Positions 33,967 to 45,370 of a stretch of 64,000 nucleotides of DNA are shown here, piece by piece. Position 1 is the stretch's first letter. The number at the start of each line of letters is the position of its first letter. A model generated the notes under the pieces. That model was given only the letters and a program-made list of their open reading frames with translations. It did no database searches and was not told the origin of the DNA. The position numbers and the translations under genes are program-made. Origin of the DNA: Heligmosomoides polygyrus polygyrus (Eukaryota; Nematoda; Chromadorea; Rhabditida; Heligmosomidae); the NCBI GenBank assembly GCA_947396885.1, contig OX377201.1:11112332-11176331 (forward strand). Direction: 5' to 3'.

Positions 33967-34766
33967 ATATATACCATTTTCACGTCGAATTGAACATATT
34001 TTAAGTCGAATTGGACACTTTTCACTCAAATTGGACGCTCTTCTAAGCAAGCCTAAGACTTTTGAGATCAAAACGAACTCTTCCAAACGTAACGACCTTT
34101 AGGAAGATTAGAAACAGTTTCACTAGAATAGAATATTTTTTTTTGTTCAAGAAAAAATAGGTAGAGCTTTCTTTGAAATTTTTTAGTTCAGCTGCTCCAA
34201 CAAGCGGAATAATTTTATAAAAAATTTGTTTTTGGAAAAAAATTGCATTGAAGCGCAACAAGACAGCTAACATGTAGTGTTTCAAGAGACCGAATCGTGC
34301 CATGCACTCAAAAGGCAGATAAGTAAGTTAGAATATGTGCGTTTTTTAAAAATTCTTAACGTTGCACCATTTGCAGGCTTGAAACTGAATGCAAACAGAA
34401 ATGCTGCTATCAATTGAACAAAAATCGCGAGGTTTCGGACAGGGCATGGCACATTCTCTAATTTGGCAATAGAAAATAGCCTCTACCTTTTCTTCAAAAC
34501 GTGTTTTAAATCATTGTCTTTTCTCGGAAATAAAATTTTTATAAAATTTCAAACTATCTTTTAGGGAAAGAATTAAAGTCAAAGAAAGTTGTACTAAAAT
34601 TTTCTTTAAACGAAAAATTATTCAAGCATTTTTTCAAAACCTCTAGTTTAATGTAGAAGAAACTCATTTTAATTTGGAAGAGTTCGCTTTGATTTCAAAG
34701 GTCTGCTTAGAAGAGTATCCAATTTGACGTGAAAACTGTCCAACTCGACATGAAAATGGTATATAT
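33967..34766. mobile_element. 800-bp element with long terminal inverted repeats (family T)
   Basis: The left end ATATATACCATTTTCACGTC pairs with the right end read in reverse. The inverted similarity continues inward for over 100 bp through GGACRYTCTTCTAAGC and CGAACTCTTCCAAA blocks. The flanks suggest a TA or TATA target. The interior has no recognisable protein. Related ends occur at 40.4-41.1 kb and 61.2-62.0 kb. Confidence 0.6.
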
Positions 34767-34904
34767 AATTGTGGGCGTATCGGGATTTCTCGAATTTGGG
34801 TAATGTCATATCAATTTAGTGATAACCCCATGATAATCTTTAGAGGAACAACCGGCTCACAAACGCCGCAGCTCTCACATCCTTCTATATAATAAGCCGC
34901 TAAC

Positions 34905-35020
34905 GTCTGTACGGGGCGGAGCGTCTGTACGGGGCGGAGCGTCTGTACGGGGGAGAGCGTCTGTACGGGGGAGAGCGTCTGTACGGGGGAGAGCGTCTGT
35001 ACGGGGCGGAGTGTCTGTCC
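34905..35020 (+). repeat. 18-bp tandem array
   Basis: Six full units and part of a seventh of GTCTGTACGGGGCGGAGC, with a GGGGGAGAGC variant in the middle units. Confidence 0.9.
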
Positions 35021-35085
35021 AGGGGGGGATCAGTGACGGTCTGCCTGGCCATCTGGGTGCTGAACTGTGAGGGGGAATCGTGGGG

Positions 35086-35535
35086 GGAGGGGGGTTGCAG
35101 TTGTGCAACGTGCCTGGCGACTCAGTAGACGTGCCGAACACGTTGCCCAACGTGCCTGGCGAGTCAGTAGACGTGCCGAACACGCTGCCAAACGTGCCTG
35201 GAGATGCGGTGCTGGAGTCCTGTAAGGGGGAATCGTCGGAGGAGGGGGGTTGCAGTTGTGCAACGTGCCTGGCGACTCAGTAGACGTGCCGAACACGTTG
35301 CCCAACGTGCCTGGCGAGTCAGTAGACGTGCCGAACACGCTGCCAAACGTGCCTGGAGATGCGGTGCTGGAGTCCTGTAAGGGGGAATCGTCGGAGGAGG
35401 GGGGTTGCAGTTGTGCAACGTGCCTGGCGACTCAGTAGACGTGCCGAACACGTTGCCCAACGTGCCTGGCGAGTCAGTAGACGTGCCGAACACGCTGCCA
35501 AACGTGCCTGGAGATGCGGTGTTGGAGTAGAGAGA
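35086..35535 (+). repeat. 155-bp tandem array, three units
   Basis: GGGGTTGCAGTTGTGCAACG recurs at 35091, 35246 and 35401, an exact 155-bp period with almost no divergence. Each unit contains two sub-repeats of the CTGGCGACTCAGTAGACGTG type. Long overlapping frames on both strands are side effects of the repetition. Confidence 0.9.
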
Positions 35536-35559
35536 GGGGGGGTGTAGGGGGGGGGGTGT

Positions 35560-36774
35560 ATTTCGTTCAAGCGGTCCGAAACTTTAGCCTTGGGGGTAAT
35601 CGAGGTCGCTGAACACGAATCTGAAGTTGATCAATCGATATCGATCGATAATATCGATTTTTCGTGTATTTCGTCCAAGCGGTCCGAAACTTTAGCCTTG
35701 GGGGTAATCGAGGTCGCTGAACACGAATCTGAAGTTGATCAATCGATATCGATCGATAATATCGATTTTTCGTGTATTTCGTTAAAGCGGTCCGAAACTT
35801 TAGCCTTGGGGGTAATCGAGGTCGCTGAACACGAATCTGAAGTTGATCAATCGATATCGATCGATAATATCGATTTTTCGTGTATTTCGTTAAAGCGGTC
35901 CGAAACTTTAGCCTTGGGGGTAATCGAGGTCGCTGAACACGAATCTGAAGTTGATCAATCGATATCGATCGATAATATCGATTTTTCGTGTATTTCGTTC
36001 AAGCGGTCCGAAACTTTAGCCTTGGGGGTAATCGAGGTCGCTGAACACGAATCTAAAGTTGATCAATCGATATCGATCGATAATATCGATTTTTCGTGTA
36101 TTTCGTTCAAGCGGTCCGAAACTTTAGCCTTGGGGGTAATCGAGGTCGCTGAACACGAATCTGAAGTTGATCAATCGATATCGATCGATAATATCGATTT
36201 TTCGTGTATTTCGTTAAAGCGGTCCGAAACTTTAGCCTTGGGGGTAATCGAGGTCGCTGAACACGAATCTGAAGTTGATCAATCGATATCGATCGATAAT
36301 ATCGATTTTTCGTGTATTTCGTCCAAGCGGTCCGAAACTTTAGCCTTGGGGGTAATCGAGGTCGCTGAACACGAATCTGAAGTTGATCAATCGATATCGA
36401 TCGATAATATCGATTTTTCGTGTATTTCGTTCAAGCGGTCCGAAACTTTAGCCTTGGGGGTAATCGAGGTCGCTGAACACGAATCTAAAGTTGATCAATC
36501 GATATCGATCGATAATATCGATTTTTCGTGTATTTCGTTCAAGCGGTCCGAAACTTTAGCCTTGGGGGTAATCGAGGTCGCTGAACACGAATCTGAAGTT
36601 GATCAATCGATATCGATCGATAATATCGATTTTTCGTGTATTTCGTCCAAGCGGTCCGAAACTTTAGCCTTGGGGGTAATCGAGGTCGCTGAAGACGAAT
36701 CTGAAGTTGATCAATCGATATCGGTCGATATTATCGATCTTTTGTGGATGCCATTCAAGCGGTGTGGAATTTAA
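35560..36774 (+). repeat. 108-bp satellite array, 11 units, keeping a 394-codon frame open
   Basis: Units start at 35587 and every 108 bases to 36667; only the last is clearly diverged. Each holds a palindromic core ATCAATCGATATCGATCGAT. Because 108 is a multiple of 3, one frame stays open for 394 codons as a 36-residue repeat containing VIEVAEHESEVDQSISIDN. The substitutions I can see between units change the residue (TTC, TTA or TCC at one codon; GAA or AAA at another), so there is no sign of selection for protein. The variant order suggests a higher-order repeat of four units (432 bp): the same two-unit pair recurs at units 4-5 and 8-9. Confidence 0.9.
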
Positions 36775-36946
36775 GGCGTGTAGGTGGTGGAGGTCATCAT
36801 CATCCTTCTTCCTTCTATATAATAAGCCGCTAAGGGGAGTGTAACTTCTGTCAGTCTGTACGGGATGCCGTGTCAGTCCAGGGCGACGTGTTTGTCCTGT
36901 CTGTCCAGGAGGGGTCCAGTAACGATATGCCTCTATCCGGTGTTGG

Positions 36947-39345
36947 AGGAGTGCGAGGGAAGTGTGAGGGGAAAATCGGTGACGATGACATCGACAGCCT
37001 TAGTCACCGTTACCTACCGTACCCTACCATAATCGGCTGAAATTTCAAAGAAGGATGTTAGATTCGTGATCAGCACGCTAATTAACCACCCCCCCCTAGG
37101 CGAAGTGTGGGCGAAGTTTTTTTCGTAGCTCTACTCTACCTCTGGAGTGAGCGATCTCTAAGCAGGAGGGTGCAGACACTGCACTCTACTTCCCTTCAGT
37201 GCTTTTTCTCAAGAATTATTGACTTGACGTTTTGAATTTAAAATTACGCGGGTGTTTTGAATCTAGGCGGGACCTAATCGAAGCGCAGTGGCGCTCTCTG
37301 ACTTTGCCGACGGATTCATTTTCTCCTAATCAAAGCGCGGTGGCGCTCTCTGACGTCTTCGACGGATTCATTTTCTATTTCGAGGAGTTTGACTTGCTTT
37401 TTCGGTGTTTCGCTTTTGATTAGCCTCATTGATTACGCTGCGATCCGTTGAACAGCTGAAGGAGGCATCCTGATATCGCTGATGAAGGGGGGGGGGTGAG
37501 ACAACGGCTGGATGATTCGTTTCAGTCAGAGGCTGAGTCACTTTATCAGCAAAATCGCTCCGAAGAAATCAAACTGTTGAAAAAGTCCGGGTGAAATGGT
37601 TAGAAGTTCGAGCGTGAGTGTCTTCTGTTGTTTTTGATCGTTTCTGATGTTCGGCTCGCGTCTTCTGACGTCTTCGACGATTTCGTTTTCTATTTCGAGG
37701 AGTTTGACTTGCTTTTTCGGTGTTTCGCTTTTGATTAGCCTCATTGATTACGCTACGATCCGGTGAACAACGGAAGAAGGCATCGTGATATCGCTGATGA
37801 AGGGGGGGGGGGTGAGACAACGGCTCGGTGATTCGTTTCAGTCAGAGGCTGAGTCACTTTATCAGCAAAATCGCTCCGAAGAAATCAAACTGTTGAAAAA
37901 GTCCGGGTGAAATGGTTAGAAGTTCGAGCGTGAGTGTCTTCTGTTGTTTTTGATCGTTTCTGATGTTCGGCTCGCGTCTTCTGACGTCTTCGACGATTTC
38001 GTTTTCTATTTCGAGGAGTTTGACTTGCTTTTTGGGTGTTTCGCTTTTGATTGACATCACTGATTACGCTGCGATCAGGTGAACAGCGGAAGGAGGCATC
38101 TTGATATCGGCAGATATCAAGATGCCTCCTTCATCGAGCCGTTGTCTCACCCCCCCCCCCCCCTTCATCAGCGATATCTGCAGGAGTGTGAGGGAAGTGT
38201 GAGGGAAAATCGGTGACGATGACATCGACAGCCTTAGTCACCGTTACCTACCGTACCCTACCATAATCGGCTGAAATTTCAAAGAAGGATGTTAGATTCG
38301 TGATCAGCACGCTAATTAACCACCCCCCCCCTAGGCGAAGTGTGGGCGAAGTTTTTTTCGTAGCTCTACTCTACCTCTGGAGTGAGCGATCTCTAAGCAG
38401 GAGGGTGCAGACACTGCACTCTACTTCCCTTCAGTGCTTTTTCTCAAGAATTATTGACTTGACGTTTTGAATTTAAAATTACGCGGGTGTTTTGAATCTA
38501 GGCGGGACCTAATCGAAGCGCAGTGGCGCTCTCTGACTTTGCCGACGGATTCATTTTCTCCTAATCAAAGCGCGGTGGCGCTCTCTGACGTCTTCGACGG
38601 ATTCATTTTCTATTTCGAGGAGTTTGACTTGCTTTTTCGGTGTTTCGCTTTTGATTAGCCTCATTGATTACGCTGCGATCCGTTGAACAGCTGAAGGAGG
38701 CATCCTGATATCGCTGATGAAGGGGGGGGGGGGTGAGACAACGGCTGGATGATTCGTTTCAGTCAGAGGCTGAGTCACTTTATCAGCAAAATCGCTCCGA
38801 AGAAATCAAACTGTTGAAAAAGTCCGGGTGAAATGGTTAGAAGTTCGAGCGTGAGTGTCTTCTGTTGTTTTTGATCGTTTCTGATGTTCGGCTCGCGTCT
38901 TCTGACGTCTTCGACGATTTCGTTTTCTATTTCGAGGAGTTTGACTTGCTTTTTCGGTGTTTCGCTTTTGATTAGCCTCATTGATTACGCTACGATCCGG
39001 TGAACAACGGAAGAAGGCATCGTGATATCGCTGATGAAGGGGGGGGGGGGTGAGACAACGGCTCGGTGATTCGTTTCAGTCAGAGGCTGAGTCACTTTAT
39101 CAGCAAAATCGCTCCGAAGAAATCAAACTGTTGAAAAAGTCCGGGTGAAATGGTTAGAAGTTCGAGCGTGAGTGTCTTCTGTTGTTTTTGATCGTTTCTG
39201 ATGTTCGGCTCGCGTCTTCTGACGTCTTCGACGATTTCGTTTTCTATTTCGAGGAGTTTGACTTGCTTTTTGGGTGTTTCGCTTTTGATTGACATCACTG
39301 ATTACGCTGCGATCAGGTGAACAGCGGAAGGAGGCATCGTGATAT
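36947..39345 (+). repeat. 1.2-kb direct duplication containing about 316-bp tandem units
   Basis: About 36947-38108 is repeated at about 38182-39345, offset 1235 bp and almost identical. Within each copy, about 316-bp units carry a poly-G run, CTGAGTCACTTTATCAGC and a GATATCGCTGATGAAG block. A further partial unit follows at about 39350-39550. Confidence 0.85.
38091..38130. repeat. 40-bp palindrome at the duplication junction
   Basis: AGGAGGCATCTTGATATC, loop GGCA, then the exact reverse complement (18-bp arms). It is followed by an inverted piece of the unit, with poly-C in place of poly-G, showing that a local inversion occurred at the boundary between the two 1.2-kb copies. Confidence 0.9.
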
Positions 39346-40322
39346 CGCTGATGAAGGGGGGGGGGGGTGAGACAACGGCTCGATGATTCGTTTCAGTCAG
39401 AGGCTGAGTCATTTTATCAGCGAAATCGCTCCGAAGAAATCAAACTGTTGAGAAAATCCGAGTGAAATGGTTAGAAGTTCGAGCGTGAGTGTCTTCTTTT
39501 GTTTTTGATCGTTTCTGATGTTAGGCTCGCGTCTCCTGGCGTCTTCGACGGATTCTGTTTCTATCTCGAGGAGTTTGTCGTCCAATATGCTATGGCGATC
39601 CTGATCAGTAGCTACCGTGCTGCAGCGTAATACGAGAAATTGCTGCAGGATTCGTGTTTATCACCCCAAATAGCCCCCTTAGCACTGGGGAGAATCGGTG
39701 ATGATGACATCGACAGCCTTTGTCACCGTTACCTACCGTACCCTACCATAATCGTCTGAAATTTTAAAGAAGGATGTTAGATTCGTGATCAGCACGCTAA
39801 TTAATCCACCCCCCTCCCCCTCCTAGGGGAAGTGTGGGCGAAGTTTTTGGGAGTGTTGGCGAGGTCGAAGTTCGTTTTCAGAACTTCGATCGCCGTCAAT
39901 TGATACTGATCAAATTATGGGGAGCAAAAAGCAGAAAATACCCGAGCGTCTTCTTCGTGCCAGGGGATTCAGAAGACGTGCGCAGTACGTCGCATGACGT
40001 TTCAAAGACGTCGCTCAACGTGTTTGGGGATTCAGGTGGACGTGTCGAAGGCATCGTCCAATATGCCTGGGGATTCAGAAGACGTGCCGAAGACGTCGTC
40101 AGCTAAGGGGGATCATTGAGGGGAACCAGTACCAGTAATGGGGGAACGTTTCACTAAGGAGAACCAGTAGCGTGGAACCAATAGATCGCCCTATCTTACT
40201 ATATACTGCACGTACTGAGAGCCTTTTCTACTCCTAGGTAGGGAAAAACCTGTACAAGTAGACCAGCTAGCTTGATGTCATTGTCCTTAGCTTAGAGATA
40301 CTGCAACATCGCGCGAAGCGCG

Positions 40323-40361
40323 CAAGTGCGAGGCACGCCGATAGGCGTGACGGAGCACTTG
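40323..40361 (+). repeat. Terminal nested hairpin of the Helitron-like element
   Basis: The outer stem CAAGTGC/GCACTTG encloses an inner stem CACGCC-GATA-GGCGTG. A GCGCGAAGCGCGC hairpin precedes it at about 40310. The same arrangement, with compensating and non-compensating changes, lies at 16903-16965 in reverse. Similarity between the two copies ends just after CACTTGTA. Confidence 0.7.
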
Positions 40362-40410
40362 TATTTAATATCTAAACATCACCAACGGGCAACTGTTTAT
40401 TTTTTTTTTT

Positions 40411-41129
40411 CGTTACGAATTCGACACTTTTCAAATCAAAAAAGGACACGGTTCTAGTTTCTTTTTTTAGTTCCACATCTGTGAACAACACAACAAAAAC
40501 GACTGTAAAGAACACACATATTCTCACATTGATGCTTAATGTAAGCAGCATTTACACTATCAATTAAATAAAGATTGCGACAAGCTTTTCGAGTGCACGA
40601 CGCGATCTGGCCTCTAATGCGCTGCATGGTAGCTGTTTTGTTGCGTTTCATGACGACTTTTAATTTAATATTTTTCTCGGAAAATAAAACTGTTATAAAA
40701 TTATTACACTCATTCTTGCTGCTGAACTAGAAAATTTCAAAGAAAGTTATACGAGATTTTCTTTGAACAAGAAATTATTCTATCCATCTTATTGCAGTTT
40801 AATCTCCTGAAGGTTATTTCGGCTTCAAAGATCTCGCATGGATTTCAAAAGTCTTTAAAGAAGCTTAGAAGAGTGTCCAATTTGACGTAAAAATGGTATA
40901 AGGATTTGATTGCGTATTTGGCCATACAATGACTTGCGGTGGCCAGCCGATGAACAACTCAGCGCTCTGTATTTCACAGAGAAGTCCGGTACCAATTCAC
41001 CGACCCCGGAGGGATCGAAGGCTTGGTTGGCCTGGGCGGGAAATCCGAACGAAGAACCAGGTATCGGGAGCACGCGACAGCCGGCGCATCCTCCGACTGC
41101 GCTACTCGCGCCCTCAAAAATGGTATATG
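40411..41129. mobile_element. Family T inverted-repeat element, split by a SINE
   Basis: GAATTCGACACTTTTCAAAT at the left and TTAGAAGAGTGTCCAATTTG with AAAATGGTATA at the right match the ends of the element at 33967-34766. A SINE interrupts the right end (40901-41115). The left end is less complete. It begins about 50 bases after the Helitron-like terminus. Confidence 0.5.
40901..41115 (-). repeat. tRNA-derived SINE copy 4 with 12-bp target duplication
   Basis: AAAAATGGTATA flanks the copy exactly (40889-40900 and 41116-41127). The minus strand starts GGCGCGAGTAGCGCAGTCGG (A-box) and contains CGTTCGGATTTCC (B-box), and ends with an ATCCTT-type tail. This is the shortest clean copy and best defines the family ends. 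Confidence 0.85.
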
Positions 41130-42689
41130 TAAGCTAAATTCAAAGTAAGCTCAATGTACTGATTTAAGTGAATGAAGTCACTTAGCAGTCTGCCATCTCG
41201 TAAATTTTTTTCTAGCAACTACGAAATCGACATTCCCATCCAGAAATTGCGCTAGTTTCAGACATCCACCGTCACTTCTATGGTGGACTTGCCATAATGC
41301 TTTGCGTGACATGGAATAAGGCTACATCAATGGCATCATCATTAATTTATTACATAATACTGCAAGGAGATCGGAAGCGTCTAACAACAAGACTAGGAGA
41401 CGCTCAAACTTGACGACGAGCCTCAGGCATTACCATACTTACTGTAGTGTTCTACTAACAAACCGTCTAAATTGGTGCCCGTGGCGTGTGTTTCGAAAGC
41501 TCAAATTACACACTACCTACTCTTTATGTGAAGGTGTGGGCATATACATGTACGCATGTTTTCAGATTTGTTAGGAGACTTCCTCAACTTCCCTATGAGA
41601 ATTCGGTTCAAAAATAACTGCCTTATAAAAGCGACTTATGACGCGTACTAGGTCAAAAAACGAAGGTGTAAGCATGTTTATAGGCGTTTCAAATACTTTC
41701 GCACAATTTAGCGCCATCACGAGCCAGAAACTTTTGATCAAAGTTTTTTAAACTTTTGAATGCAATATGTCCCTTTCATCAGGAAAGAATCAAATTCTGT
41801 GACACCAGATTCCACTGCATGACGAACACCACACTTGTTAGCATGAAAACGTCTATTTACTCTTACTTAACATTCATTAAAATCATGAAGAATGATTACA
41901 TCAACCTACTCAGAAAAATTCCCAGTTTGCCGCGACTCGGATTTTTAACAAAACAATAACAAAAGCAAAAACACCATCCGCGTCGTATGAGTAAGTGTGG
42001 ATTAAGCATATGTTTAAAGGCCTTTTAAAAAGTTGAAGGCTATTGGTAGCCTTATGTCCAGTTTGTCAACATTAACAAAAATCAGTTACCTTTGTAGATT
42101 AATAGAAATCCTGTAATTACACTGTTCACCTTACTAACTGTACACGTTTTGATGGGGTCGCACAACAATTTACACTAATTCTGCACTAAATCAATCGCAA
42201 GCTTTAAAAAAATTGCGGAAAAACTTTTCTCTGGTAAACTTAATGTAAGACCGACCTTCCTTCAAAGAAAGTCGCACCTAATTAATATAGACACACCCTG
42301 AAAGAACCTAGAGAGTGGATCTCTATTTGATTGGTAATATTCGATTTGTCGATTTGGAGAAGACAGCAGTTTTTCTGGGATGGGTATTAGTCTTTTTGTG
42401 CGACACTCAATCAAACGCTTTTCCACAAAAGTAGAAAGTGACGTCGCAACTGTGCCTGTTTTTTTCTGCACCACTGCAGTCTTTGATGCATTAAAAAATT
42501 TCAACGGACCGACAAAAACACAATTATGCTGATGATTTTACGAGCAAGGAAATTGTATGTTTTTAATCATCCCCTAACTAGACAATGATGATTTCTAGTG
42601 GGCAAAAACTCGATGCGTTCTCTCTTCTTCTTTGCATGCATCTGTGTCATGAGACCGAAAAGGCACAAAACGACTTCACATAGCAGTCG
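41130..42689. other. No gene recognised
   Basis: Short open frames only; no domain or repeat was recognised. Confidence 0.3.
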
Positions 42690-43197
42690 GTCAAAAATTG
42701 CCCTGAAAGAATAGGAAAAAACTTAGAACTCAACTTAAAAACAGCGAAAGCGCTAAAAAACTATTGAGAACATTGAGGAAAGGTCCAACATCTATGAACC
42801 TGCGCATCTATGAAGGAGAAAATAACCAGAGAAGGGTAGGACAACCAACCCACTTCGGACGAGCTTGCCCGTGGTATACTATGGTGTCATTATGCACCTC
42901 AAAAAAAACTGCGTAATAAGTGCTATATAGTGCCTACGATGACTATCCATAGGCCAGTCGTATGTGTATGAGAGACAGCACTTTTGCCTTTTGCCTGTAA
43001 CAAGCTGTATATAGAACTATACCATAGTGGGTTGGTTGTCCTACCTTATCTGGTTAATTTCTCCTTCATAGATGCGCAGTTTCATAGATGGTGGGTCTTT
43101 CCTCAATGTTCCCGATAGCTTTTTTTTAGCGCCTTCGCTGTTTGTAAGTTGAGTTCTGGGTTTTTTCCCACTTTTTCCTGACAATTTTTTCGCGGCC
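42690..43197. mobile_element. Inverted-repeat MITE, about 510 bp
   Basis: Arms of about 170 bp are inverted copies of each other. CTGCGCATCTATGAAGGAGA and AGGACAACCAACCCACT in the left arm are mirrored on the right (about 43030-43090), and the match runs outward through GAACTCAACTT. The centre of about 145 bp is unique. The exact ends and the target duplication are not clear. Confidence 0.65.
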
Positions 43198-44639
43198 TGT
43201 TCTCGATCATTGTTGGCACATCCCTATGGATGTATTAATAATAAACAAATAATAAATATAATAACCCTCCAAGAGCTCATTTCATAGCAATCCTAAAAAT
43301 TTCATCCATTCTTCAAGAGAAGAAGGCGATTGACGTTAAAATCTTTATTGTGATTTCGTTGTTCCCTTGGAAAATTTTGAATTTGGGTAAAACACTTAAG
43401 ATGTGGCACTGCCATTGGTGACCGTATGGATCCTTTGTTTGGTTACAATATGGACACTCTAATGAAGAGCAGCTACGGTGAAGAAATGGAAAACACTGAT
43501 TTGTTGTCTCTGTATTGGATATCCAAAATTACAACAATAATATCAATAATATCAATAGTATCGAACTGGCCGGATGAATATGGACTCCCTCCCACACAAA
43601 AACAAATGCGCAAAACGAGAAAAACCAACTCTTCAGTCACTTTTCAAGTAAGGAAGAAGATAGGCCTACGTTAATAGTATGAAATCACCGTTCTAAATGT
43701 ACTCTGTGTTCTAGTGCACGTTGCATTATATAATAAGGAAGAAAGGGCTATGCCATGCAAGGACCATGAGCCAACAGAGTGAGGTATGAATGCGTTGTCA
43801 GCACTTGCAGAGTAGTGACATGACTATAACTTGCGAAGGAAATAAAACGCACAGGAAATTAGTTATAAGCCAGGAAATTTGCAGCATGCAGGCAAGCCAA
43901 CTGAATGAGAATTTTTCATAATATTTGTGGAACGATTTGGCGTGTTTTGTCTGTCCATGTTTTTTCTCAGCAGTTAATGACAAGCTTTCTCAATATGGAT
44001 GTGAATGACAGCTTGTGCAATTTAATGACTTTACCACACCTTCCATTCATAATCTGAGGGTTTAGTTGCTATGCTGAATTCCAGTAGGAACTCGCTTAAA
44101 AATTTGCTGTGTTGAAATCTTTGCTCTCATGTGAATGGAGTTCGCAATTGTAACTAACAGGTGTATTTGTTTATTTAAGGCTACCTCCGCTTCATGCAGC
44201 AGGAATTTGCTGAAAAAATTTTGAAAAACGCTGAACTTCTAAAATACGGTAGTATCAAAACATTTGATGAACGCTTGAATAGAAGCATTATTTTCTAATC
44301 AAGGAACAATAATACTAGTCGATTTGCACGAATTCAAAGGTTTTATAAAAAAATTGTTGCTAACCTTATAATACGATAGATCCATCCGTCGTGGCGCTGA
44401 GCGATTGAGCCGCCGCGTCGTGTGTTGTTTCCTCTCTTAGCAGAAGTCCTAACTTTCGCTGTTGTAAAACAGTTGTCTAGTGCTCTGATCTCTACTGCCG
44501 TATCGCTGCTACCATAGGGACGTTCTAAAGCGATCCCGTTCACCACATTCTCAGGTATTTCATATTTTTCTCATCGCTTCTATTAATTACTGATTCCAGA
44601 GAACTCGCTGATCCAGAGCAGACAAAGGAATAATCGGTT
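43198..44639. other. No gene recognised
   Basis: An 82-codon plus-strand frame at 43426-43674 and small minus-strand frames are present but match nothing I know. Confidence 0.25.
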
Positions 44640-45035
44640 GTGTCATAATGGCTGTTTCCTCCCAAAACAGTAAGAAGGTCGACTATACCAAATTACCTGT
44701 TGGCGAAATCATTAACGCAATCCTCGAGCAGAATAGAGACCCCGTTGCTTAAAAAGTGGTTTCAGCCCTGATCTCCAAGCCGCCGCACAAAGTAGAAGAT
44801 GCCGCCGAATGGGACAAGTGAGCTCGAAGCATAGTCGTCGTAGGTCTATCCTAATTTAACAACGTATCGACACTGTCTATGAAGCATAAGAAATTAGAAG
44901 AAAACGTAAGTGAAACTATCGATATCTTGGATTTGGAATGTCGGCCGTTGAAGTATTTCGCATAGGGCAAAAAGCTCCTAGGCTCGTCAGAGCTGAAAAA
45001 ACAAAACATCATCATATGCACGACGTATGGCATAT
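44640..45035 (+). mobile_element. Degraded ORF1-like segment of a non-LTR retroelement
   Basis: With stops and shifts, the plus strand reads PVGEIINAILEQNRDPVA, AEWDK, ARSIVVVGL, then SETIDILDLECRPLKYF and ELKKQNIIICTTYG. This order (coiled region, an ARSIV-GL strand, then L-CRPL, then LK--NI) resembles the ORF1 RNA-binding protein of CR1-like nematode retroelements. It ends where the RTE copy on the opposite strand begins. The family call is from memory of the pattern and is tentative. Confidence 0.4.
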
Positions 45036-45370
45036 CTAACCCTCAGCAAACTTCACCATAAGAGAGCAATATTTTGGTGAAGATCTTGTACACAGCAGAG
45101 AGAAGACCTATAGACCGATAGTTGTTGATATCCTCCTGTTGACCCTTTTTGAAGATTGGTCTGGTAATAAACAGCTCTTCTTTGCTCCAAGAGTTCAATC
45201 GCATGTGCCTTGGAACTTGAGGCAGACATTGATGTGGCTTCGCAAGAGCTGCTTCCACATTTCAGCAGTCCTTTAGAGAGAGCGTCGTCTTCTTCCGACG
45301 GATCTCCAAAAAGATTCCAATCTCACGAATTTATTGCATGTTCCGACTCCTCCGACTTGAATGTGAGGAT

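Larger units (their letters stand above)
34880..40362 (+). mobile_element. Large Helitron-like, satellite-bearing composite element
   Basis: The 5' end A|TCCTTCTATATAATAAGCC occurs at 34880 and again at about 36810. The first copy carries 18-, 155- and 108-bp arrays. The second carries a 1.2-kb duplication of about 316-bp units and ends in a terminal hairpin at 40323-40361. Helitron and Helentron non-autonomous elements often start with TC after an A, lack inverted repeats, end in a hairpin and carry internal tandem repeats. I see no CTRR end and no Rep/helicase, so the class stays tentative. A diverged relative with the same two ends is at 16903-18364, which supports these being true element boundaries. 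Confidence 0.45.

Noticed and set aside
35164..35493. Long overlapping frames on both strands across the 155-bp and 18-bp arrays
   Set aside because: They exist only because GC-rich tandem units lack stops. They shift frame between units (155 is not a multiple of 3) and have no domain.
37232..39298. Repeated 63- and 68-codon frames at 37.2, 37.5, 37.9, 38.5, 38.8 and 39.1 kb
   Set aside because: They are the same non-coding repeat unit read several times through a duplication, with no start context or domain.
34905..39345. Tandem arrays considered as CRISPR
   Set aside because: Units are head-to-tail without unique spacers, and the genome is clearly eukaryotic.
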